A stretch of DNA of 64,000 bases from Silene conica (GCA_029255685.2 CM055319.2:8108747-8172746); one strand, 5' to 3'; positions 1 through 11,221 are shown, counted from the first letter of the stretch. The notes: generated by a model not told the origin, from the sequence alone. Program-made: numbers and translations.

Positions 1-27
1 TAGCTTACTTAATTTGTAATTAACAAG

Positions 28-92
28 ACTAAGCAAGGTCATGACCTCCTCCATGACCTTACTTGGGACTTGGGAGTGGTCTCACAATCCCC
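28..92. repeat. Shortened Tourist-like MITE relic
   Basis: The segment begins ACTAAGCAAGGTCATGACC and ends TTGGGAGTGGTC. Both resemble the termini of the Tourist-like MITEs at 505-964 and 3389-3806, but almost all of the interior is missing. It may be an internally deleted copy or a chance fragment. Confidence 0.35.
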
Positions 93-504
93 ATTGTCAT
101 ATCAACATTATCTAAATCGATTGTGAATACGGTCTGAAATTAAGACCGTCTGAGACGAGAATTTGTGAAAGCAAAGATAGAGTGATACCGACATAGGTCA
201 CCCGTCTAAAGTACGAGACGCATAGCAGGTACTGCAATAAAGGCTGTGTAACAGACTAACAGTGTAAGGTATGATCAACAGTGAGCACAACATGATCAAC
301 AGATCTCTAAATCTCCCATTTTTGTCCTTTAATTTGGTAATACTACTTCGTCACATTTTATCCTTCAATATCAAACTGTCAAACCTTGCCACAATTGTTT
401 TCTAGACTGTCAACCATATTGTTTAAGATTCAATTAAACTAATCCTAGCATTCAACATTTTTGGGAGATATACGGCGTATACTCTTATAAACTACTCTAA
501 CTTG
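93..504. other. Intergenic, nothing recognised
   Basis: AT-rich sequence without a long open frame, repeat or recognisable RNA gene. Confidence 0.6.
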
Positions 505-964
505 GACCATCCCCAAGCAAGGTCGTCAATCGGGTCGCGACTTTGTTGGGTCGCCTTAATTACCTAATTAACAAGACCTTAGACGATAATTAACTCGACC
601 TTGAACAAGTCGGGGTCAATTGGTGACCCTGAACAAGAAGAGGTCACCATGTGGTGACCTTCCACATGGCAATACACGATTGGTTTACAAATATAACTTA
701 TTTCACACGATTGGTTTACAAATATAACTTATTTTTAGTATTAGTAAATAATAATAATAATTAAAAGAGTAAAAGAGAGGTTTTGTGGGATAGAGAATGT
801 AGAAAATGATTGCGAAAGTTGGAAAGTGGAGAATTGATTGAGTTGGTGACCTAGGTCGTGACCTTCTGTTTGGGATGGTATAGGTGGGTCAAGATAAATA
901 AAGTGAAATTAAGGGTTAATATGTTGGTGACCCGATTAAGGCGACCTTCTGCTTAGGGATGGTC
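505..964. mobile_element. Tourist-like MITE, copy 1
   Basis: The left end reads GACCATCCCCAAGCAAGGTC. The right end reads GACCTTCTGCTTAGGGATGG followed by TC, so the ends are imperfect inverted repeats. The right flank is TTA and the left flank TTG, an imperfect 3-bp duplication of the TWA type used by PIF/Harbinger elements. There is no transposase frame, so the copy is non-autonomous. Confidence 0.75.
674..735. repeat. 31-bp tandem duplication inside MITE copy 1
   Basis: Two adjacent copies (674-704 and 705-735) both contain ACACGATTGGTTTACAAATA and are nearly identical. This is a local slippage duplication inside the MITE. Confidence 0.8.
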
Positions 965-1330
965 TTAGTAAGTCTCCGAGAATGAAACCGTTTTTCACTA
1001 AATTAATGAGAGATAATTAATAACTACACTTAAAACTAACTTAAAAAAGAGATAAAAAGAAAATAAAAATAATAATTACTTTTTATAAAAAAATGTCTCT
1101 CATTAACATTAACATTGTATAACTATTCTCTCCATGTCAATATTAACTAAAACTAATTTATATTCTATCTAACCTAGTTTTATTATCTCATTTCTAAATA
1201 AATTAACAAGTATTTACACTACAAATTTCCTCATCCTTTCCAATTTATTAGTTTTTTTGTCAATCCACTCGAAATACAAAGTATGATATATAAATGGGGT
1301 GGTGGGAATATAATATCAAAGAACCCTTGA
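965..1330. other. AT-rich intergenic stretch
   Basis: No coding frame or repeat boundary was recognised. Confidence 0.55.
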
Positions 1331-1855
1331 AGTAGAGCCGGGCAATGGGTCGAGTCCAGTCAACCCAGTATTACCTCGTTTTGTTGACTAGAATTAGCTC
1401 GTAATGAAGCGAGCCAAATTGAGCAATGCTACTTTTTTGGTTTTTCACGTGTCGAGTCCTCCCAATTAAAGTTTAGGCCCGACACTAGTAGTGAAACAAA
1501 CCTAGCTGGGTTAGCAGCCGGGCTGATTGAAATTCAGCCTAAAGGTGTGGCCCGGGACAGGTTGGGCCAACCTAGACTTATGTCTAGACATGTAAAACGG
1601 GTTAATCGGGACGGGTTAATTTGGGTTGCTCGGATTTGCGAGACTCCGGGTCAGGTCAGGTCATTTTCGGGTGGGTTATTTCAAATTATTTGGGTGTAAC
1701 GGTCAGATTTCGATAATAAATTTTCGAGTCAATTTAAATAAGCTATGGTCAATAAGAGTTTGGGGTCATATTTGGCCATTTGGGTCCTCGATTCGGGTGT
1801 GAATTGGGTTCAAATCATATTATTCGGGCCGGGTAAGTCTATGACGTTTACTTGT
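1331..1855. repeat. Degenerate GGGTC/GGGTT-rich dispersed repeat
   Basis: The stretch is dense in short words such as GGGTCGAG, CGGGTTAATCGGG and GGGTCAGGTCAGG, the complement of the GACCCG-rich field at 53640-58040. A possible family left end, TAGACATGTAAAACGGGTT, lies near 1585 and resembles TAGACCTGTAAA near 57168 and TAGACCTGGAAA near 57629. Class unknown. Confidence 0.5.
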
Positions 1856-1863
1856 GTGTCAAA

Positions 1864-2442
1864 TAGGGATGTCATTGGGACGGGTACAAGTGGATACCGC
1901 CCCGCACCCGCCCCAGTTGGGGCGGGGATGGGTAGAGCTTTGGCGGGTGGTGGGGCGGGGACGGGTATGAAAATTGTACCCGCCATGGGTAGTGGGGCGG
2001 GGATGGTTTTTGCGTGTTACCCACTTCATATCCGTCTACCCGCCAATTATTATAAAAATTAATACCATTATTACGATAATTTTATTATTTTGTTATAATT
2101 AAGACATAATGTTAAAAATAACTATTTTATAAAATATTTTACCAACTTTGGTAAATAATTAAAATTATTTAAACAAACTCTTGAAAATAGAAATTAATAG
2201 TGATTATTAGACCAACTTTTACGAAAAAAGATCAGAAAAATTTATGATATAGCGGGTTAATGGGTAGGTGGGGCGGGGATGGTTTTGGAAACTTGTCCCC
2301 GCTATGGGTGGTGGGGCGGAGATGGTTTTGGAAACTTGTACCCGCCATGGGTGGTGGGGCGGGGATGGGTACGAGATTTTTTTGATGGGTACGGGTACGG
2401 GGAGCCTATATCCAGCACCGCCCCGCCCCAATGACATTCCTA
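1864..2442. mobile_element. hAT-type MITE, G-rich, with 8-bp TSD
   Basis: The termini are inverted repeats: TAGGGATGTCATTGGG on the left, and the complement of the right end reads TAGGAATGTCATTGGGG. Flanking octamers GTGTCAAA (1856-1863) and TTGTCAAA (2443-2450) match at 7 of 8 positions, the duplication length of hAT transposons. The interior has repeated G-rich units containing GGTGGGGCGGGGATGG. There is no transposase; open frames here only reflect the G-rich composition. Confidence 0.8.
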
Positions 2443-2450
2443 TTGTCAAA

Positions 2451-2813
2451 GTAGAATTATAGAGTGCACATCAATTGGATACAATCTGGTATAAATCTGA
2501 TTACACGCACGTCCAATTAGATTGAAGATGACCTGAAATCTAATTGAAGGAGATGAGACTGTAGAATGAATTGAATGCAATAGTGTTAGGAAGGACAATG
2601 AGCCTGCTTGTGGTGGAACTGAAATTGTAGGACGGATGGAAGACAAGACTCCACTCTTAGCTACCTCTCTAGATTCGGCTTGATTTTCTCGTTCGTAGTG
2701 TATTTCTACTGATTTTGTAACCCCAACCACTTTGCAATTTTGAGGCATTGCTGTCCACTGTTCTGAGCTTTATGTCGGAATTCTCTGTTTCTGGTATTTA
2801 GTGTAACTTTTTA
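2451..2813. other. Intergenic, no gene recognised
   Basis: A minus-strand open frame of about 100 codons (2446-2748) has no recognisable domain and starts inside the hAT MITE flank, so it is treated as chance. Confidence 0.5.
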
Positions 2814-3051
2814 GACCATTTCCAAACAATAAGTCAATTTAATCGGGTTAATTGTATATTAGGCTTTAATCTCCCCTTATTCACTTTGACCCACTTAAAG
2901 TCTCCCAAACAAAAAGTCACACCTAGGTCAATAACTCAATCATTTTTCATTTTTCAACATTCTCAATCATTTCCAACATTTTCAATCTCTCTCAATCTTT
3001 CCACCTCACCAAAACCTTTCTGCTACTTTTTCAATTATTACGAGTATTTAC
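2814..3051. mobile_element. Tourist-like MITE, copy 2, truncated, reverse orientation
   Basis: After TTA the sequence starts GACCATTTCCAAACAATAAG. This is the complement of the right end of the copies at 3055-3385 and 59522-59871, and similarity continues through TCAATTTAATCGGGTTAATT. The other terminus is missing because copy 3 begins at 3055. Confidence 0.65.
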
Positions 3052-3054
3052 TAA

Positions 3055-3385
3055 GACCATCCACAAGCAAGGTCGATAGAGAGAGTCGAGTCAAGTTAAT
3101 TGTAATTAAGAAATAGATTAGGATTAACTCAAGTCGAATTGAGTCACAAACCGACCGAATTTGAAGTAAATTGACCCAACAATCCACCGAATATGTGGCA
3201 CTTTGTAATTGGTTCCAAGCATTTAAGAAGAAGAAAAAAAAAGCTACTTGTAAAAAAGTGTTTGAGATATTGTCCTAGGTCGTGACTTTCTGTTTGGGAG
3301 GGTTAGGGTGGGTCGAGGTCAATAAGGGGAGATTACCTAATATGCAATAGACCCGATTAAATTGACTTGTTGCTTGGGAATGGTC
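3055..3385. mobile_element. Tourist-like MITE, copy 3
   Basis: It starts GACCATCCACAAGCAAGGTC and ends GCTTGGGAATGGTC, with TAA on both sides (3052-3054 and 3386-3388). The termini and 3-bp TAA duplication are complete. There is no coding capacity. Confidence 0.8.
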
Positions 3386-3388
3386 TAA

Positions 3389-3806
3389 GATCATCCCCAA
3401 GGAAGGTCATGATGATCGTCATGACCTTGTTTGGTCATGGTTAGTGGGATAATTAAGTTAATTAATTGATGACTATTTTGCTAATTTGTGACCATATGAT
3501 CAACCAAGGTCAATTTGTGACCATTGTTGAACATTTGTGACCATATTTGTGACTACTATGTGGACAATTTTTATTGGTTCAAGAATAAAAAAAACAATAA
3601 AATGATTGGTAAAAGAGATATTTTGGTGGGTAGAAAATGTGATAATTGATTAGAAATGTTGTAAAGTGGAAAAATGATTGGCTTGATGACCTAAATCGTG
3701 ACCTTTTTTGCTTGGGAGGATGAAAGTAGGCCAAACTAAATAAGGTGAGATTAAGAGTAAAATCGGGTCGTGACCTAATTATCGCGACCACTGCTTGGGG
3801 ATGGTC
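3389..3806. mobile_element. Tourist-like MITE, copy 4
   Basis: It starts GATCATCCCCAAGGAAGGTC directly after the TAA that closes copy 3, ends CTGCTTGGGGATGGTC, and is followed by TAA (3807-3809). The two elements therefore sit back to back and share one TAA. Its interior resembles copy 1 more than copy 3. Confidence 0.8.
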
Positions 3807-3821
3807 TAACACTTATTACAT

Positions 3822-3984
3822 CAAGTCTCCCTTCTAACGGGGCAAGTATTACTCATATGGGTGAATAGGACAATACAATTTGCTACTCCTGGGCACTTTA
3901 TCTCTGTCTTATCTACCCCACATGTGCATTACTTGACCCGTTAAAAAATTACGGCGGATATGTCCGTCACAAATAAAAATTTGT
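3822..3984. mobile_element. Short MITE of the 'ACGGATAT' family, copy a
   Basis: The left end reads CAAGTCTCCCTTCTAACGG. The complement of the right end reads CAAATTTTTATTTGTGACGG. Copies with the same terminal design lie at 52483-52676 and 58582-58764, and a looser one at 52050-52245. The exact ends and target duplication are not resolved. Confidence 0.5.
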
Positions 3985-4182
3985 GCACTTGTTAATAATA
4001 AGTTTCTTTTGTAATATTTAAAATATATACACTACTACGATAAATTACGACTAAATAATAATATTATGGTGCACGTTACAGAAAAAAATTTAAATAATAA
4101 TGTTAAAATTGTAACCATTGAAAAACGACTTTTTTTTATACGGAGTAATAAAGATCCGCATACGTAATTAAAAAATGCATAC

Positions 4183-4228
<46 letters not shown>

Positions 4229-4447
4229 GCGGTGATCTAGGAATAAGGGAAAAAATGCAAACATGATGTTAGAAAACATTATTAACTACGGAATTTTCTA
4301 ATCGGTGTCGATCCTAAACTCAGTTACGGAAGTTTAGTCAAATATGCTCAATCAGATGATTTTTCAAAGCAGGTGGAAGTTGAAAGTTGAAAGAGGAAGA
4401 GGAGTTCTGAGTTGATGTGTTCAGCAAACAACCACTTTACAGCCACT
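3985..4447. other. Intergenic with (AAT)n microsatellite
   Basis: The only distinct feature is a perfect trinucleotide run of AAT/ATA at about 4183-4225. No gene is visible. Confidence 0.6.
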
Positions 4448-4660
4448 TTATTAGTTTTCTTTTTTTTTTTTCCCTTGGATGCTTGTGACCAATTAGAAAA
4501 TGTCACATATTAGATGGATTGTTGGGTCAATTTACTTTAAATTGGGTCAACTTATGACTCAATTCCACTTGAGTCAATCCTAATCTATTTCTTAATTACA
4601 ATTAACTCGACTCAACTAGTTATTGACCTCCCTAACCACCCTGCTTGGGGATCGATGGTC
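4448..4660. mobile_element. Tourist-like MITE, copy 5, truncated, reverse orientation
   Basis: The sequence is the complement of the left half of copy 3, including GACTCAATTCCACTTGAGTC, and ends CTGCTTGGGGATCGATGGTC followed by TTA. The other half is absent. Confidence 0.65.
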
Positions 4661-5340
4661 TTACTATGCTATCTCCTCCTATTACTTTTGTAAGAAATAA
4701 TGTACTGTAATTAATTAAGAAAAGTATGACATGTCCTATAACAACTTATTACTCCTAATTATTGTTGCAGTTAATGCAAATGTTAGTAATGTTGTTTAGA
4801 TACACGTTACATTATAAAGAAACATTTCATTGTCTCATAAAAGAATCTCCACATTTTCTCCATTAATTGCATCTTTATTGTCAATAAGTGCATGTTTGTG
4901 ACCATTAACATCATGGTTGACCCATGTTTATGTTAGTGGGCTAGTGATTATGCCATTAACTTGGTAGTTATGGTGCTAATTAACCACTATAAATATGAGA
5001 ATTGTAGTCATTAGAGAGACACATTTTCCATATATCTTTACTACCTTCTTTATGATAATTTTGAGCATACCATGTGAGTTCCAACTCCTAATTGTTGAGT
5101 ACACAATTTATAGGAATGTTGTGTGACCTTGGGGGATGACGCATATATCAATTTTTACCGTATTCGGGACGATTTCGTTTCTCATTCATTAACCTTCATT
5201 ACACGACACAACTAACATATATTCTCTCAATATATCTTCGCATCTATAGTGACCATATATTTCCAACAATTACTTAATTAAATTTGAACACATCTGAAAT
5301 GTATGTCGTGGAATGATTAAGATAATTATCGTTTTAAAAT
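4661..5340. other. AT-rich intergenic sequence, possible LTR relic
   Basis: A TATA-like CTATAAATATGAG lies near 4988. The stretch has the look of a promoter or degraded LTR leader, but no terminal repeats, primer-binding site or coding frame could be found. Left unassigned. Confidence 0.35.
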
Positions 5341-6539
5341 CAAATTTGTCTCCTAATATGAACTACAAAGGGGATCGAATCTTATTTAAAGCGAAGAAAA
5401 GAGTTCCATTTGATACGCTTAACGGATATTCATCATAAAACCAATTGTTACTTAATTTTTTTTTACAATAGAAAAAAAAGGTTTTATACATAATACCTAA
5501 CCGACTCTCCGGTTCGGACTTATTTATTACATTAAACGAAAAAGACATTAAACTAAGAACAGGGCTAACACAAATGATATGTCTCTTTGGGGACGATCTG
5601 AGCTTTCCAACTGAGCGAAAACTTTTTTTATCTTCTTTATCATCAATTGAACTTCTAAGGAGTACCTGCAACAAGACACTTACACCATGAGGACGTAGAA
5701 GTTTGCGGGGGGATCTCTATTTGTAGAGAGTAGATATATCGTGTCTCAAAGATTCATTCTCTTGGCTATGATTGTCCTTGTAGAGTTGTAGGCCAAAAAC
5801 CGCTTCTTCTCCCTCACATGACAATTATGAGGAAACCTACAAGGTATACATTTAGTAGGAATACGTGACAGTTTATTACTAAACAAAGAAGTCTTGCTCT
5901 TCTTTGACAGAAAAAAAGGTTGGTTAACAATTAAATCAAAAGGGATCATAGGGCAAATAGATATGGTAGTTGTATCGTGCTTCAAAACAGAAGGCTCAAT
6001 AGCCGTAGTGCTCTCTTGGGGGGGGGGGGGGGGGGGGGGGGGGGCTTGAATACTAAGAGGAGAGAAATCGTCTCCAAATAAAGGAGGAGGAGCTCGAGCT
6101 TAGTCACTAATGAAGGACTTCCTTGGATCACAACAATTAACCATAGTGATGACTTACATAACTTTTCCACCCCCATCTTACGTTTCCTGGTTTAGAAAGT
6201 CTCATTTTCTTCTTCTTTCCCTTCTTCTTACAAAAATCTCTTGTATTTCCATCCTCCTTAGTAGACTCACTAGGACAAATCCGAATTGTCATAGTTGACA
6301 GATTTTTTTGGGTAATACATTACCTTGAAGGAGCTTTTGAAAATCTTGTCCAGAGATCTTTAGTCGGAAATGTCTTCTCCCCTTTTTTGAAAACTCAATA
6401 GAAGACTTGTGAGGATCATTCTTCTCCAACTCAAACATCTGGTTAATCCTACAATCACTTTCAGCTTCAGCCATCTCCAAAAACTCACTCACATTTTCCT
6501 TTACACAATACATATTTACGGACTTCCCTCGTCTCCATG
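5340..6539 (-). pseudogene. Gene-like minus-strand fragments, downstream half of a split gene
   Basis: Read on the minus strand, several blocks look coding. The block near 6510-6320 encodes MAEAESDCRINQMFELEKND and KKGRRHFRLKISGQDFQKLL and is followed by a possible 5' splice site CAAG|GTAATG. A Lys-rich block near 6270-6190 ends at AAC|GTAAGA. A block near 6090-5749 runs through nine prolines (the G run at 6018-6044) and ends at a stop with ...CIPCRFPHNCHVREKKRFLA near the C-terminus. I do not recognise the family. Extra frame changes suggest decay or unresolved introns. The Athila-like element separates this half from the one at 20386-21640. A captured gene fragment or unknown transposon gene is the alternative. 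Confidence 0.35.
6018..6044. repeat. 27-nt G homopolymer
   Basis: An uninterrupted run of 27 G. On the minus strand it would encode nine consecutive prolines in the gene-like block. Homopolymer length may also be an assembly uncertainty. Confidence 0.9.
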
Positions 6540-6544
6540 ATCAC

Positions 6545-7823
6545 TGATACGTGCCTATTTTATGCATTTTATTTACTCTTTTGGCACGTATTTTCTTACA
6601 CTTTCGTGACTTTTAGTTGCTTTTTCTCCCGAAACGGTTTACTTTGGCATTTCTATGTTTTATATGTAGGAATACGCGGAAGTGAGCAAAACCAAGCCTT
6701 ATTTGCCTTTAGGAAGCTGTTTTGAGTACTAGTATGGAGCAAGGAATCAGATGGTGCACTCAAGTATTATTTTCAGGCCAGATCAAAGCTGAAAAAGACG
6801 AGAAGCGGTCGACCGACCTGCAATAGTGGTCGCCGACCGATGTCCAGTTCGCAAAAGAAGCCCAGCTCACAGAAGCCCAAGTTCGCATGAAATAAACCCG
6901 TATCGCCAGAATCGGTCGACCGACCGAAAATCTCGGTCGACCGACCACCAGCTGTTTCGGGACTTCTGTTTTTATTTATTTTCTATTTTTCCTAATCTTG
7001 TAACAATTATTATTTAAGGAGACCTAAACTCTAAAATTAGGTTATGCAGCCCCAATTAGAGAAAAACTCCATTGTTAGATTTTGGTACCAAGCTTTCATC
7101 TTTATTCTTAGATTTTCCATTCAAGTTGTAAGTTTGTCACAATTCAATCTTTCCTTTTTATTCAATCTTATTATTCATCTTGTTGTTATTTCTTATTTCA
7201 TGTTTACCCTTTTATTATCATCTTTGATTATGTTCATCTCTTTAATATTCTTAGTAATTGTTAGTTCTATAATTAAAAGTATGCATAGCTAATTCTTGTG
7301 ATTGGGAATTAGGGGAACCATGATAAAGGCTTGACTTTGATAGGTTTGATGATTAAATTACCAATCCCCCATTGTTGTTGGTGAACTAATCCTTAGGATT
7401 GAAAGATTATTGGGATTAGTTTAACAACAACTTTGGGATTGCCCTTGAACGAAAGTTTAGTGCTTTTGTAGGAACCCTAAGACCGTAAGGATTGGGTAGA
7501 ATATTGACCTAAAGGTTTATCCTTTGTTCCTGGGGATTGTGTTATTTGATTATTCTTACCCATCATTGACTTGTTTTGACCATGGGGAACCAAAGTTCCC
7601 AATCTCCTTTTTATCTTATTTTAATTTTCTTGTCAGTTTGCTACCTTAGTGTTAGTTTAAATCTCAAATCAAAACCCCCCTTTTTGGTTACTTGCAATAG
7701 ACTTTAAATTTACAAACATAATTTACCCTGTCTCTCTGTGGTTCGACCCTTGACTTATCCTATCTGAGTTTAAGCTGAGGTTTTATAAATCTTATCTTTG
7801 GCACCCCTCAACGACGGGTGTCA
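6545..7823 (+). repeat. Element A 5' LTR
   Basis: 1279 bp with TG...CA ends. It carries two GGTCGNNCGACC dyads (6807/6828 and 6914/6935). The visible differences from the 3' LTR are single-base changes in the last third (for example AATCCTTAGG versus AATCCGTAGG). Confidence 0.93.
6807..6946. repeat. Two palindrome dyads in element A 5' LTR
   Basis: 12-mers of form GGTCG-NN-CGACC begin at 6807 and 6828 (the latter with one central base) and at 6914 and 6935. Starts within each pair are 21 nt apart. The spacers are TGCAATAGT and GAAAATCTC. The same pairs recur in the 3' LTR at 19364/19385 and 19471/19492. Confidence 0.9.
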
Positions 7824-7828
7824 AATTT

Positions 7829-7846
7829 TGGCGCCGTTGCCGGGGA
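7829..7846 (+). promoter_or_regulatory. Primer-binding site of element A, tRNA-Asp type
   Basis: TGGCGCCGTTGCCGGGGA lies five bases after the 5' LTR. It is complementary to the 3' end I expect for plant tRNA-Asp including CCA, the primer typical of Athila-type elements. Confidence 0.8.
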
Positions 7847-7972
7847 GACGGTATAATTTTGTTTGTTAATTTCTAGTTTATTTTCTTGTCTTAAGGAACT
7901 TAGGTTCCTTAAGACCGTTCTTACCTTTTCTTCTAGTTTTCTTTTTAGAAGACAGGTTTTTGAGAGGAAGGC

Positions 7973-10666
7973 TTGAGTACTCTCTCTATGGATTCTATTT
8001 ATAGCTACCTACAGCCGAAGCCTAAGGATGTACCGAAGGGATTCGTCTTGCCTAAACCCACCACTGGCTCCTTTGAAATCCGCTCAACTCATATCTCTTT
8101 GGTGGAGAAGAGTCAATTTTCTGGTCTACCCGACGAAGATCCAATAAAGCATGTTACAACCTTCACAGATTATTGTTGCTCCTTGCCCCTACCTGAAGGG
8201 GTAACTAGAGACGAGGTGCTGGCAACTATGTTCTTATTCTCATTAAAAGATGACGCGCTAGATTGGTACCGGTACCTTGACAGAACAAGTGAGGAGATTA
8301 CGGATTGGACTTCCTTGGCATTGGCCTTTTACAAGAAATACTTCCCTCTTGCAAAAGCCGAGGACTTGAGAAACCAAATCCGTAACTTTCAACAGGGACC
8401 TGATGAAGGATTCTGTGAAACATGGGATCGATTCAAGAAATTGGTCCGTTCTATCCCTCACCATAACCTTCAACAATGGGACCTGTGTAACATATTTTAC
8501 AACGCTCTTTACGATGACTATAAGATGATTCTTGATGTGGCCGCAAATGGAAGATTCCAGAATAACACCGACCATATGAAGGGTTGGAAAACCATTGAAG
8601 ACATGGCAGTGCATAGGGCTACTTTTAAGGGTTCACGTGGGAATTCAAGAAGGCTGAATGTGGAGATGAATAGAGTGATGGCTCTTGAGACAACAGTTGA
8701 AGCCCGTTTTGAAAAGCTTGAGGCAACCCAGCTAAAGCTTGAAAGTGCGAACCTAGTTACTACGGTTGATAACACGGGTGAGATCGAGAACTTAATAGCC
8801 CTTGTTGATGTTTTAACCACGGCAGTTTTGAAGATAAGTGAGGCCCACTTTACCTCCGCAAAAGTTTTTGAGGAGCGCTTGATAAACATAGCCAACCAAA
8901 GGACTAGCTCTCCAGCTAGTTGGGAGGGACCCATGGAAACGCTAAACGCCATAAATCTAAGGAGTGGCCGTGTTTGTGAAGAACCAACTCAAGAGGATGA
9001 TCCAGCCGAAATTCCGACCAAAGAATCTGATCCCGTCAAAAGAGCAGGAGGTCGACCGACCGCTACTGTAGGTCGACCGACCGCTGTTCCTGACGTGAGA
9101 TCGGATTCTGGAAAAAAGAAAAATTCGGATTTTGCAGACTCTGGTCGACCGACCACTGATACTGGTCGACCGACCAACGTTCCTGAGCAGAATGCTGTTT
9201 TAACTCCGGAATCGTTGGATCCTTCCTTTATTCAAGGCCTTACTGAAATTTTACAGCTGAAAAAGCCAAAGGTTGCTGATCCTATGGCTAAAGTCACCAT
9301 TCCTTATCCTGAGAGACTGAAAAATTCAAAAGAGGATCGGAAGTTTGGTAAGTTTTTAGAGATGGTAAAGAATCTTGAGGTAACCATTCCTTTCACTGAC
9401 TTAATTACCCAGGTACCTTCTTATGCTAAATTCATGAAAGATATTTTAAGTCGTAAGAAGAACTTTCAAGACGACGGTGCTGTTGCTTTTGTGGAAGAAT
9501 GTTATGTTCTTTCACAAGATAATATGGCACCCAAGTTAAAAGACCCAGGTAGTTTTTCCATCCCTTGTACCATAGGTAATCATGTAATAGGGAAAGCCCT
9601 TTGTGATCTAGGGGCTAGTGTCAGTGTCATACCTTATTCTGTATGTGAAAGACTTGGTTTAGGTAGACTTAAAGTCACCAATATTACCGTACAGATGGCT
9701 GATAGATCAACCCAAAGACCACTAGGGGTCTTGGAGGATGTCCCAGTAAAAGTGGGAAAGTTCTTTATTCCTGTGGATTTCGTTGTTTTAGACATTGCTG
9801 AGGATAGTCAAATACCTATTATTTTAGGTAGACCATTTTTACACACAGCTGGGGCTGTAATAGATGTCAAACGCGGGACCATTACTTTAGAGATTGGGGA
9901 TGACACTATCGAGTTTAGTCTCGCCCATAAGGCAACTATTCCTACTGATGAAACTTGTTGTTCCATCGATATTGTAGACAGGAATGTTATCCTTAATTGG
10001 AGGGAATCCTTGACCAAGGATCCCTTAGATGATCTGACGATTTTGGATAAGTGTGCAGGTATTCCAGCTGAGGATGCTGAAGAGCTGGATTTGATAAAAG
10101 AAGAGGAAGAGGAATATGAGCTCACTGAAGAAGAGAATGAGAAGCTCATAAGCCTAGCTAATGCAAGTCTGGTAAACATGTGCTATTCTATAGATACTAA
10201 TTCTGTTCAGGCAGTTGAGGTAAAAGCACCAGAGCGTAAGCCACTTCCTCCCAATCTTAAATATGTTTTCTTAGATGATACTGAACAGTACCCTGCGATT
10301 GTTAGCTCTAAACTTAGTCCTGACCAACTTTCTGCCTTAATGACTGTTCTTAAAAAGAATAGAAAAGCTCTAGGTTATTCTTTGGATGATATTAAGGGCA
10401 TAAGCCCTGATGTTTGTATGCACAGAATAGATTTAGAGGAGGGGCATAAGCCTTATAGACAGGGACAGCGTAAGTTAAATCCTAAGATGCAGGATGTAGT
10501 TATGGCTGAGGTTATGAAGCTTCTTGATGCAGGTATCTATCTGGTTGGAAACTCTAAGTGGGTTAGCCCAGTTCAGGTGGTTCCTAAGAAAGGAGGGACC
10601 ACAGTGGTTAAGAATGATAAAAATGAGTTAATACCAACTAGAGTTGTAACAGGGTGGCGGATGTAG
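7973..10666 (+). pseudogene. Element A gag-protease-RT (N-terminal), ends at an in-frame stop
   Basis: 897 codons. Residues about 45-205 are a retrotransposon gag domain (FSGLPDEDPIKH, LKDDALDWYRYL, FYKKYFPLAKAEDLR). A low-complexity linker has four GRPT tetrapeptides near residues 360, 367, 391 and 398, each encoded by GGTCGACCGACC. The aspartic protease has Asp near residue 545 in LCDLGASVSVIP. The RT N-terminus follows and the frame reads VVTGWRM then TAG (10664-10666). The next codons in the same frame continue the RT signature IDYRQLN, so the stop is a mutation or a stop that must be read through. No CCHC zinc knuckle was seen in gag. Confidence 0.85.
9050..9175. repeat. Two palindrome dyads inside element A gag
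   Basis: GGTCGACCGACC begins at 9050, 9071, 9143 and 9164. Each pair has 21-nt spacing, exactly seven codons, so each copy encodes Gly-Arg-Pro-Thr in frame. The spacers GCTACTGTA and ACTGATACT are unrelated. Confidence 0.92.
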
Positions 10667-11213
10667 ATTGATTATAGACAGTTAAATGCCGCCACCAAGA
10701 AAGACCATTTCCCCCTTCCTTTTGTTGACCAAATGACTGAAAGACTAGCTTCTAATAAATTCTTCTGTTTTCTAGACGGTTATTCAGGTTTCTTCCAGAT
10801 TCCCATCCATCCTGATGATCAGAGTAAGACTACTTTTACATGTCCACAGGGTGTTTTTGCTTATCGCAGGATGCCTTTTGGGTTATGCAATGCTCCTGCT
10901 ACTTTTCAAAGGTGTATGATGGGTATTTTTTCAGACTTTATAGAAAACATTATGGAAGTATTTATGGATGATTTCTCTGTTTACGGTAATGCTTTTGATC
11001 AATGCTTAGCTAATCTTGATAAAGTCTTGCAGCGATGTATTGATGTAAACCTTGTCTTAAACTGGGAGAAGTGTCATTTTATGGTTACTGAAGGGGTAGT
11101 GTTAGGGCATCTAATTTCAGATAAAGGTATACATGTAGATAAAGCAAAGGTGCAGGTGATTGAGCAATTACCCCCTCCTGTTAACGTCAAAGGGGTGAGA
11201 AGTTTCTTAGGAC
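10667..11213 (+). pseudogene. Element A RT core, continuing after the stop
   Basis: The reading frame used upstream continues through IDYRQLNAATKKDHFPLPF and LDGYSGFFQIPIHP, the palm motif FMDDFSVYG near 10965, and the thumb RSFLG, where it is broken by the MULE at 11214. This is a Ty3/gypsy RT. Together with the upstream stop it cannot make a full product. Confidence 0.85.
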
Positions 11214-11221
11214 AGAACGAT

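Noticed and set aside
5982..6176. Proline-rich 64-codon frame as an independent gene
   Set aside because: The poly-Pro comes from a G homopolymer. The better coding frame around it belongs to the larger gene-like minus-strand sequence.
6760..6948. Minus-strand frame with VGRP repeats, duplicated at 19317-19505
   Set aside because: It lies in the LTRs of element A and only reflects the GGTCGACCGACC dyads read in another frame.
6807..9175. Paired palindromes as a CRISPR-like array
   Set aside because: Plant nuclear context, 12-bp repeats with 9-nt spacers, pairs rather than arrays, and no cas genes.
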